A DNA stretch of 7,837 bases from an uncultured Burkholderiaceae bacterium. Lineage in GTDB: Bacteria; Pseudomonadota; Gammaproteobacteria; Burkholderiales; Burkholderiaceae_C. The stretch is taken from positions 1-7,837 of the forward strand of contig CALIDR010000165.1 of assembly GCA_938022295.1 (NCBI GenBank), written 5' to 3'. Under the pieces are notes generated by a model, which made no database searches, was not told the DNA's origin, and worked only from the letters and a program-made list of their open reading frames with translations. Each line of letters opens with the position of its first letter. Within the stretch, counting starts at the first letter, position 1. The position numbers and the translations under genes were made by a program. Shown here in pieces: positions 5,374 to 7,837 of the stretch.

Positions 5374-7179
5374 ATGGACCTGCAAACCACCATCTACATC
5401 GTCGTCGGCCTGAGCTTCGCGCTGTACATCGGCATCGCGATCTGGGCCCGGGCCGGCTCGACGAGCGAGTTCTACGCCGCCGGCGGCGGCGTCCACCCGG
5501 TGACCAACGGCATGGCCACCGCGGCCGACTGGATGAGCGCGGCGTCGTTCATCTCGATGGCCGGCCTGATCGCCAACATGGGCTACGGCGGCGGCCTTTT
5601 CCTGATGGGCTGGACCGGCGGCTACGTGCTGCTGGCGATGCTGCTGGCGCCGTACCTGCGCAAGTTCGGCAAGTTCACGGTGCCGCAGTTCATCGGCGAC
5701 CGCTTCTACTCCAAGAGCGCGTCGACGGTGGCCGTGATCTGCCTGCTGACGGCCTCGATCACCTACCTCATCGGCCAGATGACGGGCGTGGGCGTGGCGT
5801 TCAGCCGCTTCCTCGGCGTCTCGAGCGAGGTGGGCATCTACGTCGGCATGGGCATCGTGTTCGCCTACGCGGTGTTCGGCGGCATGAAGGGCATCACGTA
5901 CACGCAGGTCGCGCAGTACGTGGTGCTGATCCTGGCCTACACGGTGCCGGCGATCTTCATCTCGCTGAACCTCACCGGCAACCCGCTGCCGCAGCTCGGC
6001 CTGGGCGGCACGTACCAGGGCACCGACATGTCGCTGCTCGCCAAGCTCGACCAGGTCGTCACCGACCTCGGCTTCGGCAAGTACACGACGACGACCGCCG
6101 GCAGCACGCTCAACATGTTCGTCTACACGCTGAGCCTGATGATCGGCACCGCCGGCCTGCCGCACGTGATCATGCGCTTCTTCACCGTGCCCAAGGTCAA
6201 GGACGCGCGTTCGTCGGCCGGCTGGGCGCTCGTCTTCATCGCGATCCTCTACACGACCGCGCCCGCGGTGGCCGCGATGGCCAAGCTCAACCTGCACGGC
6301 ACAGTCAACACCGCGGTGGCCACCGGCGGCGACCTGTTCGCCGAGGACTCGAGCCTCAAGTTCGAGGAGCGGCCCGACTGGATGAAGCGCTGGGAGAAGA
6401 CCGGCCTGCTGAAGTGGGAAGACAAGAACGGCGACGGCCGCATCCAGTACTACAACGACAAGACGACCAGCGCCGACGTCAAGGCCAAGGTCGACGCCGC
6501 GGGCTGGAAGGGCAACGAGCTGACGGTCAACGCCGACATCATCGTGCTCGCCAACCCCGAGATCGCGCTGCTGCCGAACTGGGTCATCGCGCTGGTCGCT
6601 GCCGGCGGTCTGGCCGCCGCGCTGTCGACGGCCGCGGGCCTGCTGATGGCGATCTCGGCGGCGGTGTCGCACGACCTGATCAAGGGCGTGTTCGCGCCCA
6701 ACATCAGCGAGAAGAACGAGCTGCTCGCGGGCAAGGTCTCGATGGCGATCGCGATCGTGATCGCCGGCTGGCTCGGACTGAACCCGCCGGGCTTCGCGGC
6801 CGGCACGGTGGCGCTCGCGTTCGGCATCGCGGCCTCGTCGCTGTTCCCGGCGATCATGATGGGCATCTTCAGCAAGAAGATGAACAAGGAAGGCGCGATC
6901 GCCGGCATGCTGGCGGGCCTCGCGGTGACGCTGTTCTACGTGTTCGCGCACAAGGGCATCTTCTTCGTCAAGGGCACGGAGTACCTCGACCTGATCGGCG
7001 GCGCCAACAGCTTCTTCGGTATCACGCCGGAGGCGTTCGGTGCGGTCGGCGCGCTGGTCAACTTCATCGTCGCTTTCGCGGTCGACAAGGTGACGAAGGA
7101 GCCGCCGGTGCACATCCAGGAGATGGTCGAGGCGGTGCGCGTGCCGCGCGGCTCGAAGGCCGTCACCGGCGCGCACTGA
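5374..7179 (+). CDS. Sodium:solute symporter large subunit (SSS family, VC_2705-type, ActP-like)
   Basis: This 601-residue inner-membrane transporter has many hydrophobic segments. The early helix has ATAADWMSAASFISMAGL (48-64), where Asp52 matches the sodium-critical Asp of PutP. The family signature GGMKGITYTQVAQYVV lies at 169-184. TAGLPHVIMRFFTVP (259-273) is typical of the SSS family. AAALSTAAGLLM (414-425) carries Ser418-Thr419, equivalent to the PutP Na2-site residues. Between helices at about 282-305 and 400-425 is an unusually long polar loop (about 306-399) containing an EF-hand-like DKNGDGRIQYYND at 350-362. The family imports organic acids such as acetate, propionate or pyruvate with sodium; the exact substrate cannot be read. 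GAGG at 5365-5368 overlaps the DUF4212 stop and serves as the ribosome site for the ATG at 5374. A strong terminator follows at 7224. Length and motifs are complete. An acetate-like substrate is inferred from family resemblance only. Confidence 0.94.
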   Translation: MDLQTTIYIVVGLSFALYIGIAIWARAGSTSEFYAAGGGVHPVTNGMATAADWMSAASFISMAGLIANMGYGGGLFLMGWTGGYVLLAMLLAPYLRKFGKFTVPQFIGDRFYSKSASTVAVICLLTASITYLIGQMTGVGVAFSRFLGVSSEVGIYVGMGIVFAYAVFGGMKGITYTQVAQYVVLILAYTVPAIFISLNLTGNPLPQLGLGGTYQGTDMSLLAKLDQVVTDLGFGKYTTTTAGSTLNMFVYTLSLMIGTAGLPHVIMRFFTVPKVKDARSSAGWALVFIAILYTTAPAVAAMAKLNLHGTVNTAVATGGDLFAEDSSLKFEERPDWMKRWEKTGLLKWEDKNGDGRIQYYNDKTTSADVKAKVDAAGWKGNELTVNADIIVLANPEIALLPNWVIALVAAGGLAAALSTAAGLLMAISAAVSHDLIKGVFAPNISEKNELLAGKVSMAIAIVIAGWLGLNPPGFAAGTVALAFGIAASSLFPAIMMGIFSKKMNKEGAIAGMLAGLAVTLFYVFAHKGIFFVKGTEYLDLIGGANSFFGITPEAFGAVGALVNFIVAFAVDKVTKEPPVHIQEMVEAVRVPRGSKAVTGAH

Positions 7180-7191
7180 TCGCGAACCTGT

Positions 7192-7208
7192 CGCGGGCCG
7201 TGCCCGCG
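7192..7208 (+). repeat. GC-rich hairpin downstream of the symporter gene
   Basis: CGCGGGC (7192-7198) and GCCCGCG (7202-7208) form a perfect 7-bp stem with a CGT loop, 12 nt after the stop. No T-tract follows. It precedes the intrinsic terminator hairpin at 7224-7246, which has the same CGT loop. It may protect the mRNA 3' end or help pausing. Confidence 0.5.
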
Positions 7209-7223
7209 GCGGTCAGAATCGGG

Positions 7224-7251
7224 GCCCTGCCGCCGTGCGGCAGGGCTTTTT
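7224..7251 (+). terminator. Strong rho-independent terminator of the DUF4212-symporter operon
   Basis: GCCCTGCCGC (7224-7233) pairs perfectly with GCGGCAGGGC (7237-7246) around a CGT loop, directly followed by TTTTT at 7247-7251. This is a textbook intrinsic terminator, 44 nt after the symporter stop. It implies that the small membrane gene at 7276 either has its own promoter in the same 96-bp gap or depends on read-through. Confidence 0.93.
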
Positions 7252-7275
7252 CACTTCCGAGCCGGAGCCCCGCCG

Positions 7276-7632
7276 ATGGCCTTCGACGTCAGCGTCGCGC
7301 TGACCTGGATCCTGTTCCTCGCGCTGTTCCCGATGGCGTTCTTCTGGCTGCGCCGAGCCTGGCGCATCCTCGTGCGACGCGACTTCTCCGAGGTCGCGCT
7401 CAAGGGCGGCGAGCCGCCGCCCGACGCCGAGCGCTGGGCGCCTTATGCGATGGCGATCAACGGCGTCTGCGGCGTGGTCGTCGTCGGCGTCATCGTCGGC
7501 GTCGTCGTCGCCGGGCTGCCCTACGACACCTGGACGGCGATCGCCGGCAGCACGATCTTCTGCAAGCTGTTCCTCGACTTCGCGCTCAGCCGCCACGCGC
7601 ACGTGTGGTCCAAGCGCGAGACGCGGCGCTGA
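7276..7632 (+). CDS. Small hypothetical membrane protein
   Basis: This encodes 118 residues; I do not recognise the family. The ATG at 7276 has GGAG (7264-7267) 8 nt upstream. Hydrophobic segments lie at about 7-26 (TWILFLALFPMAFFWL) and about 60-80 (Val/Gly-rich), with a possible weaker third at about 86-104. An Arg-rich stretch, RRAWRILVRR (26-35), follows the first helix and suggests a cytoplasmic loop, which continues as a charged and Pro-rich segment (36-54). The second helix contains GVIVGVVVAG (71-80) with Gly71, Gly75 and Ala79 spaced as a helix-packing GxxxGxxxA face. The C-terminus is basic (SRHAHVWSKRETRR). Codon bias matches the neighbours, which supports a real gene. The terminator before it separates it from the symporter operon, so a shared function is only a guess from proximity. 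Confidence 0.75.
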   Translation: MAFDVSVALTWILFLALFPMAFFWLRRAWRILVRRDFSEVALKGGEPPPDAERWAPYAMAINGVCGVVVVGVIVGVVVAGLPYDTWTAIAGSTIFCKLFLDFALSRHAHVWSKRETRR

Positions 7633-7657
7633 CCGGCCGCTCCTGACATCGCTCGCT

Positions 7658-7667
7658 TTCGATCGAA
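7658..7667. repeat. 10-bp perfect palindrome after the small membrane gene
   Basis: TTCGATCGAA is a perfect palindrome, 26 nt after the stop and only 4 bp before a longer inverted repeat at 7672-7691. It is AT-richer than its surroundings. Function is not evident; operator or chance are both possible. Confidence 0.3.
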
Positions 7668-7671
7668 GAGT

Positions 7672-7691
7672 GGCCGTGACTGGTCACGGCC
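7672..7691. terminator. Inverted repeat downstream of the small membrane gene; possible T-poor terminator
   Basis: GGCCGTGAC (7672-7680) and GTCACGGCC (7683-7691) are perfect 9-bp arms with a 2-nt spacer, folding as an 8-bp stem with a CTGG tetraloop. It starts 40 nt after the stop. On the plus strand the following bases are CTTCAT, not a true T-tract, so termination would be weak; a dimeric protein-binding site is the alternative. Confidence 0.4.
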
Positions 7692-7726
7692 CTTCATGAA
7701 CATCGACGGTTCCCTTTGGGTGGCCT

Positions 7727-7802
7727 GCCGAGGTTGGCGCGGCAAAGCGCCGTGCGCGCGGGCGTCGGCGCTTCACCTCGGCGGCCAGCGCTGCGCGCTG
7801 GC
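7727..7802. repeat. Nested inverted repeats at the window end; possible dispersed repeat element
   Basis: GCCGAGGT (7727-7734) pairs with ACCTCGGC (7775-7782). Inside it, AAGCGCC (7745-7751) pairs with GGCGCTT (7767-7773). Next to it, GCCAGCGC (7784-7791) pairs with GCGCTGGC (7795-7802) around TGC. GGCGC/GCGCC at 7736-7740/7747-7751 is an alternative pairing. No convincing gene occupies 7633-7837. An ATG frame from 7696 stays open to the edge for 47 codons, but it has no ribosome site and lies across the repeats. The concentration of stems fits an intergenic repeat or the border of one that continues past the edge. Confidence 0.4.
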
Positions 7803-7837
7803 TGCCCTGCGCTACTCGCGCCCGTGGCCCGGCGCCG

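Noticed and set aside
6745..6766. GCGATC-rich stretch resembling a short repeat
   Set aside because: It encodes alternating Ala/Ile/Val in a membrane helix (AIAIVIAG) with the favoured codons GCG and ATC, so it is explained by protein sequence and codon bias.
5293..7176. 627-codon minus-strand open frame covering the symporter gene
   Set aside because: It is an Arg/His/Asp-rich low-complexity translation created by the strong third-position G/C bias of the real plus-strand gene, which has full family motifs and membrane pattern.
7521..7745. 74-codon minus-strand frame over the end of the small membrane gene
   Set aside because: It overlaps a better-supported plus-strand gene, and its translation has no recognisable pattern.
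7696..7837. Possible coding start at ATG 7696 running off the window
   Set aside because: No ribosome site, the start directly follows a hairpin, composition is atypical at the beginning, and the region is dominated by inverted repeats. Reported as a repeat candidate instead.

Overview
The window is very GC-rich with strong G/C bias at third codon positions. Most boundaries are tight, and the gene content is leucine/isovalerate catabolism plus an acetate-permease-type symporter. I infer a betaproteobacterium of the order Burkholderiales, probably near Rubrivivax, Leptothrix or Piscinibacter. That placement comes from composition and gene content only. I see no tRNA, rRNA, CRISPR array, transposase or phage gene.

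Layout. (1) Positions 1-1903 hold the 3' part of a biotin-dependent acyl-CoA carboxylase alpha subunit, most likely 3-methylcrotonyl-CoA carboxylase. (2) Positions 1910-2482 on the minus strand hold an unrecognised 190-residue membrane protein, convergent with the carboxylase. The two stop codons sit in opposite arms of one 8-bp inverted repeat. (3) Positions 2645-4915 hold four plus-strand genes, each overlapping the next by exactly 4 nt (GTGA, ATGA, GTGA): 3-hydroxy-3-methylglutaryl-CoA lyase, a YbaK-type aminoacyl-tRNA deacylase, a four-cysteine DUF1289 protein, and a 2-hydroxychromene-2-carboxylate isomerase-type (DsbA/GST-kappa fold) protein. (4) Positions 4916-5111 are a 196-bp non-coding region with two palindromes and four phased GTCAG repeats. 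(5) Positions 5112-7179 hold a small DUF4212 membrane protein and its large sodium:solute symporter partner, followed by a strong intrinsic terminator at 7224-7251. (6) Positions 7276-7632 hold a small unrecognised membrane protein. (7) Positions 7633-7837 are gene-poor and dense in inverted repeats, possibly the edge of a dispersed repeat.

How the genes fit together. The carboxylase converts 3-methylcrotonyl-CoA to 3-methylglutaconyl-CoA. After hydration by an enzyme not in this window, the lyase cleaves HMG-CoA to acetyl-CoA and acetoacetate. The symporter pair probably imports a short organic acid such as acetate. Carbon entry and acetyl-CoA production are therefore neighbours, but the 196-bp gap and separate signals suggest separate transcription units.

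Most of the window is ordinary metabolism and I did not find a clear new system. The best leads are the phased repeat/palindrome cluster before the symporter operon, a calcium-loop-like motif in a long loop of the symporter, the coupled lyase operon, and the structured tail of the window.
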